NCBI GenBank assembly: GCA_949288145.1
Contig: CASEJD010000091.1
Span: 1 to 35,357, forward strand
Reading direction: 5' to 3'
Length of the DNA stretch: 35,357 nt
DNA from: an uncultured Coriobacteriia bacterium
GTDB taxonomy: Bacteria > Actinomycetota > Coriobacteriia > Coriobacteriales > Eggerthellaceae
The notes beneath the pieces were generated by a model that worked only from the letters and a program-made list of their open reading frames with translations, searched no databases and was not told where the DNA came from. Positions 1-8,683 of the stretch are shown here, in pieces; the stretch's first letter is position 1; each line of letters opens with the position of its first letter. The translations under genes and the position numbers were made by a program.

Positions 1-312
1 CGCGCGGGCGCGGGCGGCGTTGCCGACGGAGGCCTGCCGACGTTCGGCGCGTCCGGCACCGACGCGCAGCCGTACTCGGAAGACCTGTTCGAGCGCCTGC
101 GCGCGCTGCGCAAGCGCCTGGCGGACGAGGCCCACGTGCCGCCGTACGTGGTGTTCTCGGACAAGACCCTGCGCGGCATGTGCGCAGCCCTGCCGTCCAC
201 CGACGAAGAGCTCTTGACCGTGAGCGGCGTGGGCGAGCGCAAGCTCGAACGCTACGGCGAGGCGTTCCTGGCAGAGATCGCGTCGTTCCGCGCGGGCGAA
301 GGGCGGTCGTAA
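1..312 (+). CDS. recQ: ATP-dependent DNA helicase RecQ, C-terminal fragment (HRDC domain)
   Basis: The window opens inside this gene; reading from base 1 gives 103 codons to the TAA at 310-312. After a Gly/Ala-rich linker the residues LFERLRALRKRLADEAHVPP, then PYVVFSDKTLRGMCAALP and LLTVSGVGERKLERYGEAFL, match the HRDC domain, the helical nucleic-acid-binding module at the C-terminus of RecQ-type helicases. RecQ unwinds duplex and branched DNA 3' to 5' during recombination and fork repair. The helicase core and zinc-binding region would lie upstream of the window. An HRDC domain can also end RNase D or a UvrD-like helicase, but the short linker and a stop right after the domain fit RecQ best. 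No clear terminator follows. Confidence 0.75.
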   Translation, partial: RAGAGGVADGGLPTFGASGTDAQPYSEDLFERLRALRKRLADEAHVPPYVVFSDKTLRGMCAALPSTDEELLTVSGVGERKLERYGEAFLAEIASFRAGEGRS

Positions 313-386
313 AGGCGCGAGGGGTGCTTTCGTTCCCGAAAACGGGACATTCGCGACCTCCTCTTTCGTTTGGGCGGCGTTTTGGG

Positions 387-392
387 CATGAT
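387..392 (+). promoter_or_regulatory. Candidate -10 element for the SLH/papain protein
   Basis: CATGAT in the context GGGCATGATAGG lies 54 bases before the ATG at 447. It resembles other -10-like elements in this window in position and flanks. No convincing -35 box is visible. A short stem at 334-347 just upstream lacks a T run. Confidence 0.3.
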
Positions 393-446
393 AGGGCGTG
401 ACAACCCGTCTTCACGGCGCGTGCGCGCCGGAAAGGAGCGTGCGCC

Positions 447-3400
447 ATGCCGCGTCCTCAGATTGCCGACTTGCAGTCCAAGCTCGCTCGCGACCTGCCC
501 CTTCGCCTGCTCGCATGCATGCTTTCGCTCGTGCTCGCGTTCTCGGGCGCGCCGCTTGCCTTCGCCGAGCCGGGCCAGACCGGTCAGCCTGACGGCTCCA
601 GCGCGGACGCCGTGGCAAATGAGGTGACGGCTCGCACCGTGGAGGAAGCGGGCATCGAGGTCAGCGTGGCGGACGTGAACCCCGCCTACCGGGAGTACCT
701 TGAGGCGGAGGACTACGAGGGCATCGTTCCTTCGACGCTCGACCTTTCGTACCTGAACGAGTCGTACGCTGCGTCCGTCTCGGCGCGCTCGGCGGAGGAT
801 TCCTTGCCGGCGTCTTACGACCTGCGCGACACCAACGCGATCGGTCCGGTGCGCAATCAGGAAACGACGAACAACTGCTGGGCGTTCGCTGCGATCGGCT
901 CCGCCGAGGCGAGCATCGCGGCGTACGACCCGAACACGCTGCTTTCGCCCGCTCACCTGGCGTGGTTCAGCTACACGGGCGGCGAGCAGCAGGAGGCCGT
1001 CGTGGGCAAGCAAGAGGGGTCCGGCGCGTACAATTCCGGTGGGTTCCAGCAGACGGCCGTGGCAACGCTGGCGGCATGGGAGGGCCCCGTCCTGCTCGCC
1101 GACGCGCCGTTCCAAAGCGAGCTGCTTGGCGAAGACCGTCGGTACGATGCCGCGTACCACCTCCAGGATGCGCAGTACCTGCCCGGCTCGCTGTCGGACG
1201 CGGGCGGCGAGGTGCAGAGCGCGAGCATCGAGACAGTGAAGCGCATCATCATGGAGAAAGGCCCCGTCACCGTGGACATTGCCACGCAGGGTGACCAGGC
1301 GCACCTGACGATGCCGAACGCGGACGGCTCAGGCCATGCCACGCTGTACAACGACGCGTATTTCGGCATTGACCATGCGGTGCTCATCGTGGGCTGGGAC
1401 GACGGCTTCGCGAAAGAGAGCTTCCATCCCGACGCGCAGCCGGCACACGACGGCGCATGGCTCGTGAAGAACAGCTGGGGCGCCTCGTGGGGAGAGAACG
1501 GCTATTTCTGGCTGTCCTACGAGGACCAGAGCGCCGTCTACAACGCCGCCTACCAGCTGGAGTCCGCCGAGAACTACACGACGAACCACCAGTACGACGT
1601 CATGGGTTGGATCACGAGCCTTTCGGTCGCGAACGCGGGCGACGCTTCGTCGAGCGCTGCCGGCGTCGGCTGGATGGCGAACGTCTTCACGGCTGAGGAG
1701 GCCGAGACGGTGGAGGCTGTGGGCTTCTACACCACCGACGAGGGCACGTCCTACGAGATTTCGATCTACAAGAACCCGCACGAGGACGACCCGGCATCCG
1801 GCGAGCGCATCGGCGGTGTCCAGACGGGTGTCGAGGAGCATCCGGGCTATCACACCATCGAGCTCGATGAAAGCCTGCAGGCGCAGCTTGCGGCGGGCGA
1901 GACGTTCTCCGTGGTGGTCAAGCTCGCGAACCCGCGCTACGAGAAGGCAATCCCTGCCGAAGGAGCCGTGGGGCGCGGCTTCGATTGGAGGCCGGCGTAC
2001 TTGGGCTACGACGCCGAGGGCAATCCGGAGACGAGTTACGTGTCCGCCGACGGCGAGGCGTGGGGCACGTTGGGAACGAGCTTCATGGACCCGTCGGGCG
2101 TGAGCGTCTACGCTACGAACGTCTGCTTGAAGGCGTTCGCCCAGGCCGAGGGTGCGGACGATTCCGGTCGCCAGCTAGAGGAGTCGAATACGGCCGCAAT
2201 CGGCGGCGTGAACGTGCGGTTCGTGGAGGATGCCACCGGATGGGACGGCTCCGCGTACGAGCAGTCGACCGACTACGGCGAGGTCGATTTCACGCGGGCT
2301 GACGACGGTGCGTGGGAAGCCACCGTGGCGTGGCAGCCGACCGAAGGCATGGCGAACCCGCGGGCGCGCATCCTGGTCACAGGCGACCGCGAGCTGCGCG
2401 CGACCATGAACGGCACGGCCGTCGACGTGCGCTGCGGCTCGTGGAGCGCCGACGCCGCGTTGAGCAGCGCCGAGGACGGCGTCAACGTCCTGGAGTTGAC
2501 GAGCGCCGATCCTTCGTCGGGCAAGGAGCCTGCGGTCTACCGCATTCGGTTCGTGACCGGCCAGGTGACGTTCGATTTCGAGCGGGAGACGGTCACCTTC
2601 GACGAGGCGCACTACGAGGTCGCGGCGCCGGATGGTACGAAGCTTCGCAGCGGCGATGCGGTCTCTGCCTGGTCGTCCATCGACGGAGAACGAGCTCAGG
2701 CGCTGCGCGTGACGGAGCGGTCGAGCGGCCTGACGTTCTCGCTGGCGGTGCCCACGCGGCATGCCGACATCACGGAGGACGAGGTGTCGATCAACTGGCC
2801 TGCCGAGACGGTCGGTTTCGGTCAGCGCGGCATGGTCGTGGCGTCGTACGCCGCCGACTTCTCGAACCCGTTCGATCTGTGGTCGACCGACCGGGTGACC
2901 CCGGGCACCACGATCTACGTGAAGGCGCCGGCGGGCGAGGGGCATTTCGCGTCGACCAACGCCCTGCGGGTCGAGCTGCCCGAGCGCGGCGAGGCGCCCG
3001 CTGTCGCCACCGTGCTGCGCACGACGCCGACGACCGCGCTGTTCGAGCAGTACGACGCGGACGGCGTGCGCCTGCAGTTCAGCGTGGACGGCAGCATGTG
3101 GAGCGACGACCCGCTCGTGATGGGGCTGCAGCCGGGCGCTGCGAACACGGTGTACGTCCGCTACCCGGGCGAGTACCTGGGCGCCGGCGCGCAGGTGGCG
3201 GGGCATTTCGGCTCCGAGCCGCTTGCCGTGACGGTGGAGACGCCGGAGCAGGTGTCCTCCTACGACGTGCGTAGCGAGGTCGGCCTGCCCGCCGTGCGCG
3301 ACCAGGACGTGTACAGCACGTGCTGGGCGTTCGCGGCGCTCGGCTCGCTCGAGTCGAACCTGATCAAGCAGGGGCTCGCCGGCACCGACGTGGACCTTGC

Positions 3401-5426
3401 CGAGGCGTCGCTCACCATGCTCACGTACCAGCGCCTGCCGCTGTACGCCGACGACGCCTCGGCGAAGGACGCGTACGCGACGAGCGGCGGCCGGTTCGAA
3501 GGCTACGAGTACATGCTGCGCTCGGGAGGAACCTGGCAGATGGCGGCGAGCACGCTGGCGCGTTGGCAGGGCGCGGCGAGCGAAGCGGACGTCCCGTACG
3601 TGACGCTCGAGGCGGCCGACTACGACTACGCGGCGGCGGGCGAGGCCATGGGGGAGGCGGCCGCCGCGGTGGCGAACGACGACGCCGTGCGCCTGGAGTC
3701 CGCCTACGAGCTGCCCGTCCCGGTCTCGACGGACGCGGGCTACGCGAAGGCCGACTGGCCCGCAGTCGAAGCGATCCAGCAGGCGATCCTTGCGGACGGT
3801 GCGCTCGACCTTGGCATGGCGGAACCGTTCGAGGACGACGGATACTGGGGTGCAGGCGAAGGCGCGAACCATTGGTTCTACGACGCGTACACGAACGGGA
3901 TGTCCGCCAAGCACGCGGTGATGCTGGTGGGCTGGGACGACGGGTACAGCCGCATGAACTTCGCCGTTCCCTACACCGGTCAGGCCTACGACGTCGATCT
4001 TGCCGAGCTCGTGAACGCCGACGGGACGCCGGCGGCCGAGCCCATTCCGAACAGCGGGCAGCTCATCGTGCCGCTGTCCGACGGCGCGTGGTTGGTGCGC
4101 AACAGCCGCGGCGCCGATTTCGGCGACGACGGGTGCCTGTGGGTGCCGTACTACGACGCGAGCCTGCGCGCGCCCGTGGCGTTCACGGCGGACGGCACGC
4201 CGGCGGACGAGCGCCCGGACAAGAGCTACCAGCACGATGGGCTTGCCGCTACTGAGGTGTCCAGTTGGGAGTCCGGGCTGCTGGCGGCGAACGTGTTCAC
4301 GGCGGGCGAGAGCGCCGAGCTCATGAGCGTGGGCATGTGGACGACGCGCGATAACGCGACGGTCAGCGTCCAGGTGTACACGGGCTTGACGAACGCCGCG
4401 GACCCGACGAGCGGCGAGCTCGCGGCGTCCTTCGAGGCGATGGAGCTGTATGCGGGCTATCACACCTTCGAGCTGCCCACGGCGGTGGCGCTATCGGAGG
4501 GGACGACCTTCTCGGTGGTGGTGGGCGAGCGCTCGCCCGCGACGGCCTCTATCCCTGCATACGCCGTGCCCGTGGAGGCGGCCACCGTCATCGGCTGGAA
4601 CGAGGACGGCACGCCACGCTACGACAGCACGCCGGTCGTTGAGGCAGGGCAGAGCTTCATCTGCGAGAACGGCATCTGGGGCGACGTTGCTGAAAACCGC
4701 GCCCAGTGGGAGGCGCGCCTGGGCGTGCCCATTGGCAACGTGGCCGTGAAAGCTTTCACGAAGGCGGTAGAGGACTCTGGTCCCGAACCGGTCTCGTTCC
4801 TTGATGCGGCGCTCTGGGCCGACGGCGGTGCGTACGCGTGGGCGTCGCCGTGGATCGAAGAGGCGGCGAGCCTTGGGGTCTTGAAGGGCGTTCCGGCGGA
4901 GGGCGGCGTCGCGCTCGAGCCGGCGGGCGCGGTCACGCGCGCCCAGGTGGCCACGGTGCTCTACCGCGCCACGGTGGGCGAGGCCGCCGACGAGCGCGGG
5001 ACGGCTTTCGCGCTCGATGCCACCTCATTCGTCGACAATGCGGACGGCCAGTGGTACACGAGCGCTGTGAACTGGGCGTTCGAGCACGGCATCCTGGAGG
5101 GTTACGAGGGCTTCGTCCGTCCGGACGACCCGGTGACCCGCGCCGAGTTGGCCACGATGGTGGGGCGCTGGGCCGAGGCGTGCTTCGGCGTGGACGTGTC
5201 GGCCGCCGACCCGACGGCGCTTCTGTCCACGACAGACGGCGCACAGCTTGAGGCGGAAGGCTTCGGTTACGCCGTCCCGTACCTGGCGTGGACGGCCGAC
5301 ACGGGCATCCTGGGCGGCTTCGGGAACCCCGACGGCTCCGTCTCGATTGTGCCCGACGGCACGGCAGAGCGCGCGCAGCTGGCGAAGGTTGGCGTCGAGG
5401 CCATGCGGGCGGTCGGACTCTTGTAG
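447..5426 (+). CDS. Large exported protein with two papain-like (C1) protease domains and SLH repeats
   Basis: 1659 residues. A Sec signal peptide ends near residue 40 (hydrophobic core, then AFA followed by EPGQ). Protease domain 1 (about 120-365) has Gln138 and Cys144 in NQETTNNCWAF, His310 in IDHAVLIVGWDD and Asn342 in VKNSWG, the full papain set. A lectin-like beta domain follows (about 375-565), then further beta-rich segments. Protease domain 2 (about 935-1240) has Gln953 and Cys959 (DQDVYSTCWAF), His1156 (KHAVMLVGWDD) and Asn1219, but the usual NSWG is NSRG. A second lectin-like segment leads to about three SLH motifs (1445-1659) that should anchor the protein to the cell wall. AGGAG at 434-438 supports the ATG. 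It is probably a surface protease acting on proteins or peptides outside the cell; substrate unknown. It ends in a strong terminator and stands as a single-gene unit. Confidence 0.88.
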   Translation: MPRPQIADLQSKLARDLPLRLLACMLSLVLAFSGAPLAFAEPGQTGQPDGSSADAVANEVTARTVEEAGIEVSVADVNPAYREYLEAEDYEGIVPSTLDLSYLNESYAASVSARSAEDSLPASYDLRDTNAIGPVRNQETTNNCWAFAAIGSAEASIAAYDPNTLLSPAHLAWFSYTGGEQQEAVVGKQEGSGAYNSGGFQQTAVATLAAWEGPVLLADAPFQSELLGEDRRYDAAYHLQDAQYLPGSLSDAGGEVQSASIETVKRIIMEKGPVTVDIATQGDQAHLTMPNADGSGHATLYNDAYFGIDHAVLIVGWDDGFAKESFHPDAQPAHDGAWLVKNSWGASWGENGYFWLSYEDQSAVYNAAYQLESAENYTTNHQYDVMGWITSLSVANAGDASSSAAGVGWMANVFTAEEAETVEAVGFYTTDEGTSYEISIYKNPHEDDPASGERIGGVQTGVEEHPGYHTIELDESLQAQLAAGETFSVVVKLANPRYEKAIPAEGAVGRGFDWRPAYLGYDAEGNPETSYVSADGEAWGTLGTSFMDPSGVSVYATNVCLKAFAQAEGADDSGRQLEESNTAAIGGVNVRFVEDATGWDGSAYEQSTDYGEVDFTRADDGAWEATVAWQPTEGMANPRARILVTGDRELRATMNGTAVDVRCGSWSADAALSSAEDGVNVLELTSADPSSGKEPAVYRIRFVTGQVTFDFERETVTFDEAHYEVAAPDGTKLRSGDAVSAWSSIDGERAQALRVTERSSGLTFSLAVPTRHADITEDEVSINWPAETVGFGQRGMVVASYAADFSNPFDLWSTDRVTPGTTIYVKAPAGEGHFASTNALRVELPERGEAPAVATVLRTTPTTALFEQYDADGVRLQFSVDGSMWSDDPLVMGLQPGAANTVYVRYPGEYLGAGAQVAGHFGSEPLAVTVETPEQVSSYDVRSEVGLPAVRDQDVYSTCWAFAALGSLESNLIKQGLAGTDVDLAEASLTMLTYQRLPLYADDASAKDAYATSGGRFEGYEYMLRSGGTWQMAASTLARWQGAASEADVPYVTLEAADYDYAAAGEAMGEAAAAVANDDAVRLESAYELPVPVSTDAGYAKADWPAVEAIQQAILADGALDLGMAEPFEDDGYWGAGEGANHWFYDAYTNGMSAKHAVMLVGWDDGYSRMNFAVPYTGQAYDVDLAELVNADGTPAAEPIPNSGQLIVPLSDGAWLVRNSRGADFGDDGCLWVPYYDASLRAPVAFTADGTPADERPDKSYQHDGLAATEVSSWESGLLAANVFTAGESAELMSVGMWTTRDNATVSVQVYTGLTNAADPTSGELAASFEAMELYAGYHTFELPTAVALSEGTTFSVVVGERSPATASIPAYAVPVEAATVIGWNEDGTPRYDSTPVVEAGQSFICENGIWGDVAENRAQWEARLGVPIGNVAVKAFTKAVEDSGPEPVSFLDAALWADGGAYAWASPWIEEAASLGVLKGVPAEGGVALEPAGAVTRAQVATVLYRATVGEAADERGTAFALDATSFVDNADGQWYTSAVNWAFEHGILEGYEGFVRPDDPVTRAELATMVGRWAEACFGVDVSAADPTALLSTTDGAQLEAEGFGYAVPYLAWTADTGILGGFGNPDGSVSIVPDGTAERAQLAKVGVEAMRAVGLL

Positions 5427-5460
5427 GGGAGAAGGCACAGAGCCGCATGTGGCGGAAGTC

Positions 5461-5498
5461 GCGCCCCTGCCCCGATACTTCGGGGCAGGGGCGCTTTT
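5461..5498 (+). terminator. Rho-independent terminator after the SLH/papain gene
   Basis: A perfect 14-bp stem (5461-5474 with 5481-5494) closes a six-base loop, ATACTT, and is followed by TTTT. It starts 35 bases after the stop codon at 5424-5426. Confidence 0.92.
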
Positions 5499-5746
5499 GT
5501 GCCAGCAGTCGGTTGCGGCTTGGTGGCGGCGCGTGTGGCCTTCGTGCCGCGCGTCAAGTTTTCAGCGTTTCGAAACAAACGCCGGCTATACTTTGCCTCG
5601 TCAAACAGAGAGCGCCGCTTTGCGGTGCGAAGGTCGGGCGGGCATCGGCGCGAAGCCGTCCAGCTTCTCCCGGCCTGGCGCGGAGCCCGCTTCGCGCTTC
5701 CCCCGGTACCGTGCCGGGGCGCGATTCCTGAAGGGAGACTTGCACT
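5499..5746 (+). promoter_or_regulatory. ddh upstream region: -10 element, palindrome and leader hairpin
   Basis: This non-coding stretch holds a good -10 element, TATACT, at 5587-5592 (context GGCTATACTTT). A perfect 10-bp palindrome, GTTTCGAAAC, lies at 5567-5576, in the spacer just before the -10, where a repressor could sit. The implied leader is about 150 bases and includes a GC-rich hairpin at 5701-5719 (CCCCGG pairing with CCGGGG) and the ribosome binding site AAGGGAG close to the ATG at 5747. No small gene is evident. Confidence 0.45.
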
Positions 5747-6736
5747 ATGTCCGAAACCCGCATTGGCATCCTGGGCTACGGCAACCTGGGCCGTGGCGTC
5801 GAACTGGCCATCCGTCAGAACGCCGACATGAAGCTCGCTGCGCTGTTCACGCGCCGCGACCCCGCGTCCCTGACCCCGCTGACCGAGGGCGTGCCGGTCT
5901 ACTCCGCCGACGCCGTGGCAGACCACGCCGACGAGATTGACGTGCTCATCCTGTGCGGCGGCAGCGCGACCGACCTGCCGGAGCAGACCCCGCGCTATGC
6001 CGGCATCTGCAACGTGGTCGACTCCTTCGACACCCATGCGAACATCCCGCAGCACTATGCTAAGGTCGACGCGGCTGCGCAGGGCGCCGGCACCGTGGCC
6101 GTCATCTCCGGCGGCTGGGACCCGGGCATGTTCTCCATCGCCCGCCTCTACGCGAACTGCATCCTGCCGGAGGGCCAGGACTACACGTTCTGGGGCCGTG
6201 GCGTTTCCCAGGGCCATTCCGACGCCATTCGCCGCGTGCCCGGCGTGAAGGACGCCCGCCAGTACACCGTCCCGGTGCCCGCTGCCCTTGAGGCCGTCCG
6301 CGCCGGCGAGAACCCGGAGCTGACCACGCGCCAGAAGCACACGCGCGAGTGCTACGTCGTGGCGGAGGAGGGCGCCGACCTGGCTGCCATCGAGAAGGCC
6401 ATCGTCGAGATGCCGAACTACTTCGCCGACTACGACACCACGGTGACGTTCATCTCCCAGGAAGAGCTCGACCGCGACCATGCGGGCATCCCGCACGGCG
6501 GCTCCGTCATCCGCACGGGCCTGACCGGCGCTAACGGCGAGGACCAGCACGTCATCGAGTTCTCGCTCAAGCTGGACTCCAACCCGGAGTTCACGGGCAG
6601 CGTGCTCGTGGCCTGCGCCCGCGCCGCGCACCGTCTGGCCGAAGAGGGTCAGACCGGCTGCCGCACCATGTTCGACATCGCCCCGGCCTACCTCTCGCCG
6701 AAGAGCGCTGAGGAGCTGCGTGCCACGATGCTGTAG
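5747..6736 (+). CDS. ddh: meso-Diaminopimelate D-dehydrogenase
   Basis: 329 residues, the usual length of the family. Ddh makes meso-diaminopimelate from tetrahydrodipicolinate, ammonia and NADPH in one step, supplying lysine and peptidoglycan cross-links and bypassing the succinylase or acetylase branches. The N-terminus has the dinucleotide motif ILGYGNLG (Gly10, Gly12, Gly15). Family-typical segments include CGGSATDLPEQTP, VDSFDTHANIP and SGGWDPGMFSIARLY (about 121-135), the last contributing to the substrate pocket. The ATG follows a clear AAGGGAG. The gene is monocistronic between its own promoter region and a strong terminator. The assignment is firm; alternatives such as homoserine or dihydrodipicolinate dehydrogenase lack these motifs. 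Confidence 0.95.
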   Translation: MSETRIGILGYGNLGRGVELAIRQNADMKLAALFTRRDPASLTPLTEGVPVYSADAVADHADEIDVLILCGGSATDLPEQTPRYAGICNVVDSFDTHANIPQHYAKVDAAAQGAGTVAVISGGWDPGMFSIARLYANCILPEGQDYTFWGRGVSQGHSDAIRRVPGVKDARQYTVPVPAALEAVRAGENPELTTRQKHTRECYVVAEEGADLAAIEKAIVEMPNYFADYDTTVTFISQEELDRDHAGIPHGGSVIRTGLTGANGEDQHVIEFSLKLDSNPEFTGSVLVACARAAHRLAEEGQTGCRTMFDIAPAYLSPKSAEELRATML

Positions 6737-6782
6737 TTTTGTTGCGCTGGTCTGACGACTGGTGAAACATCGAAAGAACAGG

Positions 6783-6810
6783 CGCCCGCTGCGTGAGCAG
6801 CGGGCGTTTT
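6783..6810 (+). terminator. Rho-independent terminator after ddh
   Basis: A 10-bp perfect stem (6783-6792 with 6797-6806) with a GTGA tetraloop is followed by TTTT, 46 bases after the ddh stop codon. Confidence 0.9.
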
Positions 6811-6812
6811 GC

Positions 6813-6818
6813 TATCAT
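6813..6818 (+). promoter_or_regulatory. Candidate -10 element for gatCAB
   Basis: TATCAT in the context TTGCTATCATAG lies immediately after the ddh terminator and 62 bases before the gatC ATG. No clear -35 box is seen; the region where it would sit is the terminator stem. Confidence 0.4.
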
Positions 6819-6880
6819 AGCCTCCGTGTGACTCGCGGGGATTTGGCGCGGCCGCCCCGCTTCAAGAAAAAGGATTGCAG

Positions 6881-7189
6881 ATGACCCAACACGTGACCGA
6901 AAAGGACGTGCGCGACATCGCGACGTACACGCGGATCGCGCTTTCCGACGAAGAGCTGCCGCAGATGACGAAGGACCTGAACGACATCATCGAGAGCCTC
7001 AAGCCCATCACCGAGTACGACCTCGAGGGCGTGGAGCCCACGTTCCATCCCATCGGCAGCCTGTCGAACGTCATGCGCGAGGACGTGGAGACCACGTCGT
7101 TCACGCAGGAGGAGGCGCTCTCCAACGCGCCGAAGCAGCAGGACGGCTGCTTCTTGATCCCGGCTATCCTGGGCGGAGGTGACCAGTAA
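6881..7189 (+). CDS. gatC: Asp/Glu-tRNA(Asn/Gln) amidotransferase subunit C
   Basis: 102 residues, typical of GatC, the small subunit that wraps around and stabilises GatA in the GatCAB complex. It has the family pattern of an N-terminal helical segment (VRDIATYTRIALSDEEL), a central DLNDIIESLKPI helix, and a C-terminal region (PTFHPIGSLSNVMREDV) that contacts GatA. I start at the ATG at 6881, seven bases after AAAAAGG; an in-frame TTG at 6875 overlaps that ribosome binding site and is less likely. The stop overlaps the gatA start by one base (TAATG), implying coupled translation of the two subunits. Confidence 0.92.
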   Translation: MTQHVTEKDVRDIATYTRIALSDEELPQMTKDLNDIIESLKPITEYDLEGVEPTFHPIGSLSNVMREDVETTSFTQEEALSNAPKQQDGCFLIPAILGGGDQ

Positions 7190-8670
7190 TGGCAGCATTC
7201 GGCGCCATGGGCGTCCGCGAGGTCCGCGCGGGCCTCGCCGCGAAGGAGTTCTCCGCGCGCGAGGTGGCCGAGGACGCGCTTTCCCGCATCAAGGCGGTCG
7301 ACCCGCAGATCCATGCGTTCCTCGAGGTGACGGAGGAGGCGGCCTACGTGCAGGCCGCGAAGGTCGACGAGGCCATCGCGGCCGGCCGCCTGGCTGAGAT
7401 GGGGCCGCTCGCGGGCGTGCCCGTGGCCTTCAAGGACAACATGAACATGGAGGGCACGCACACCACGTGCTCCTCCCGCATGCTCGAGAACTACGTCTCG
7501 CCCTACACTGCCACCTGCGTGGCGAACACCATTGCCGCCGGCGGCATCCCGCTCGGCAAGCTCAACATGGACGAATTCGCGTTCGGATCCTCGACGGAGA
7601 GCTCGGCGTTCGGCATCACGCGCAATCCGTGGGACCTCGAGCGCGTGCCCGGCGGCTCCTCCGGCGGCTCGGCCGCGGCGGTGGCGGCAGGCCTTGCCAC
7701 CATCACGCTGGGCTCCGACACGGGCGGCTCCATCCGCCAGCCGGGCAGCTTCTGCGGCATCGTGGCGGTCAAGCCCACGTACGGCACGGTCTCGCGCTAC
7801 GGCGTCGTGGCGTTCGGCTCCTCGCTCGACCAGGTGGGCCCCTTCGCTCGCTCGGTGGAGGACGCCGCGCTCGCGCTCAACGCGCTGGCCGGCCATGACC
7901 CGCTCGACTGCACGAGCCAGGCAATCAGCACCGACTTCACGGCCAACCTGGCCGAAGGCGCCAAGGGCTTGAAGGTGGGCATCGTCCCGGCGTTCATGGA
8001 GGCCGAAGGCCTGGACGCCGAAGTCCGCGACAAGGTGGCCGAGGCCGCCCGCCAGCTCGAGCAGCTGGGCGCGGAGCTCGTGGAGGTCGACCTGCCGAAC
8101 GCGCAGGCCGCCATGAGCGCGTACTACGTGCTGGGCCCCTGCGAGGCGTTCTCCAACCTGGCCCGCTTCGACTCGGTGCGCTACGGCTACTGCGCTGAAG
8201 GCCACAAGGACCTGGGCGGCCAGTACGAGGACAGCCGCGCCACCGGCTTCGGCCCCGAGGCGCGCCGCCGCATCATGCTGGGCAGCTATTTGCTCTCCGC
8301 GGGCGTCTACGAGAAGTACTACTACCCGGCGCAGCAGGTGCGCACGCTCATCACGCAGGACTACGTCCGCGCGTACGAGAAGGTGGACGTCATCCTGGCG
8401 CCCGTCTCGCCGCGCACGGCGTTCATATTTGGCGAGATCAGCGATCCGACGACCATGTACCTTTCCGACATGTTCACCATCTCCATCAACATCGCGGGCA
8501 ACGGCGGCATGAACATGCCGGTGGGCCTGGGCGCCGAGTCGGGTATGCCCGTGGGCGTTCAGCTCATCTCCCCGCAGTTCAAGGACGCGAACATGCTGCG
8601 CGCGGCGGCCGCGCTCGAGACGGTCTATGGCCCGGCTCCGGTGGCCCCGGCATTCTGCCCGGAAAGGTAG
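7189..8670 (+). CDS. gatA: Asp/Glu-tRNA(Asn/Gln) amidotransferase subunit A
   Basis: 493 residues, usual size. GatA is the amidase-signature glutaminase that frees ammonia from glutamine and channels it to GatB for conversion of misacylated Glu-tRNA(Gln) or Asp-tRNA(Asn). The Ser-cisSer-Lys triad is visible: Lys82 in VAFKDNMNMEG, the cis-Ser at 157 in GGSSGGSAAAV, and the nucleophile Ser181 in SDTGGSIRQPGSFCG. Translation is coupled to gatC by a one-base overlap; an AGGTGA-type site within the gatC end serves as ribosome binding site. gatB begins 13 bases after the stop. Confidence 0.97.
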   Translation: MAAFGAMGVREVRAGLAAKEFSAREVAEDALSRIKAVDPQIHAFLEVTEEAAYVQAAKVDEAIAAGRLAEMGPLAGVPVAFKDNMNMEGTHTTCSSRMLENYVSPYTATCVANTIAAGGIPLGKLNMDEFAFGSSTESSAFGITRNPWDLERVPGGSSGGSAAAVAAGLATITLGSDTGGSIRQPGSFCGIVAVKPTYGTVSRYGVVAFGSSLDQVGPFARSVEDAALALNALAGHDPLDCTSQAISTDFTANLAEGAKGLKVGIVPAFMEAEGLDAEVRDKVAEAARQLEQLGAELVEVDLPNAQAAMSAYYVLGPCEAFSNLARFDSVRYGYCAEGHKDLGGQYEDSRATGFGPEARRRIMLGSYLLSAGVYEKYYYPAQQVRTLITQDYVRAYEKVDVILAPVSPRTAFIFGEISDPTTMYLSDMFTISINIAGNGGMNMPVGLGAESGMPVGVQLISPQFKDANMLRAAAALETVYGPAPVAPAFCPER

Positions 8671-8683
8671 GCGAGAGGCGACT

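Noticed and set aside
334-347. Hairpin after recQ as a terminator
   Set aside because: Only a 5-bp stem with no following T run.
2175-4463. 762-residue open frame on the - strand
   Set aside because: It is opposite the papain/SLH protein; Arg/His-rich with no recognisable domain.
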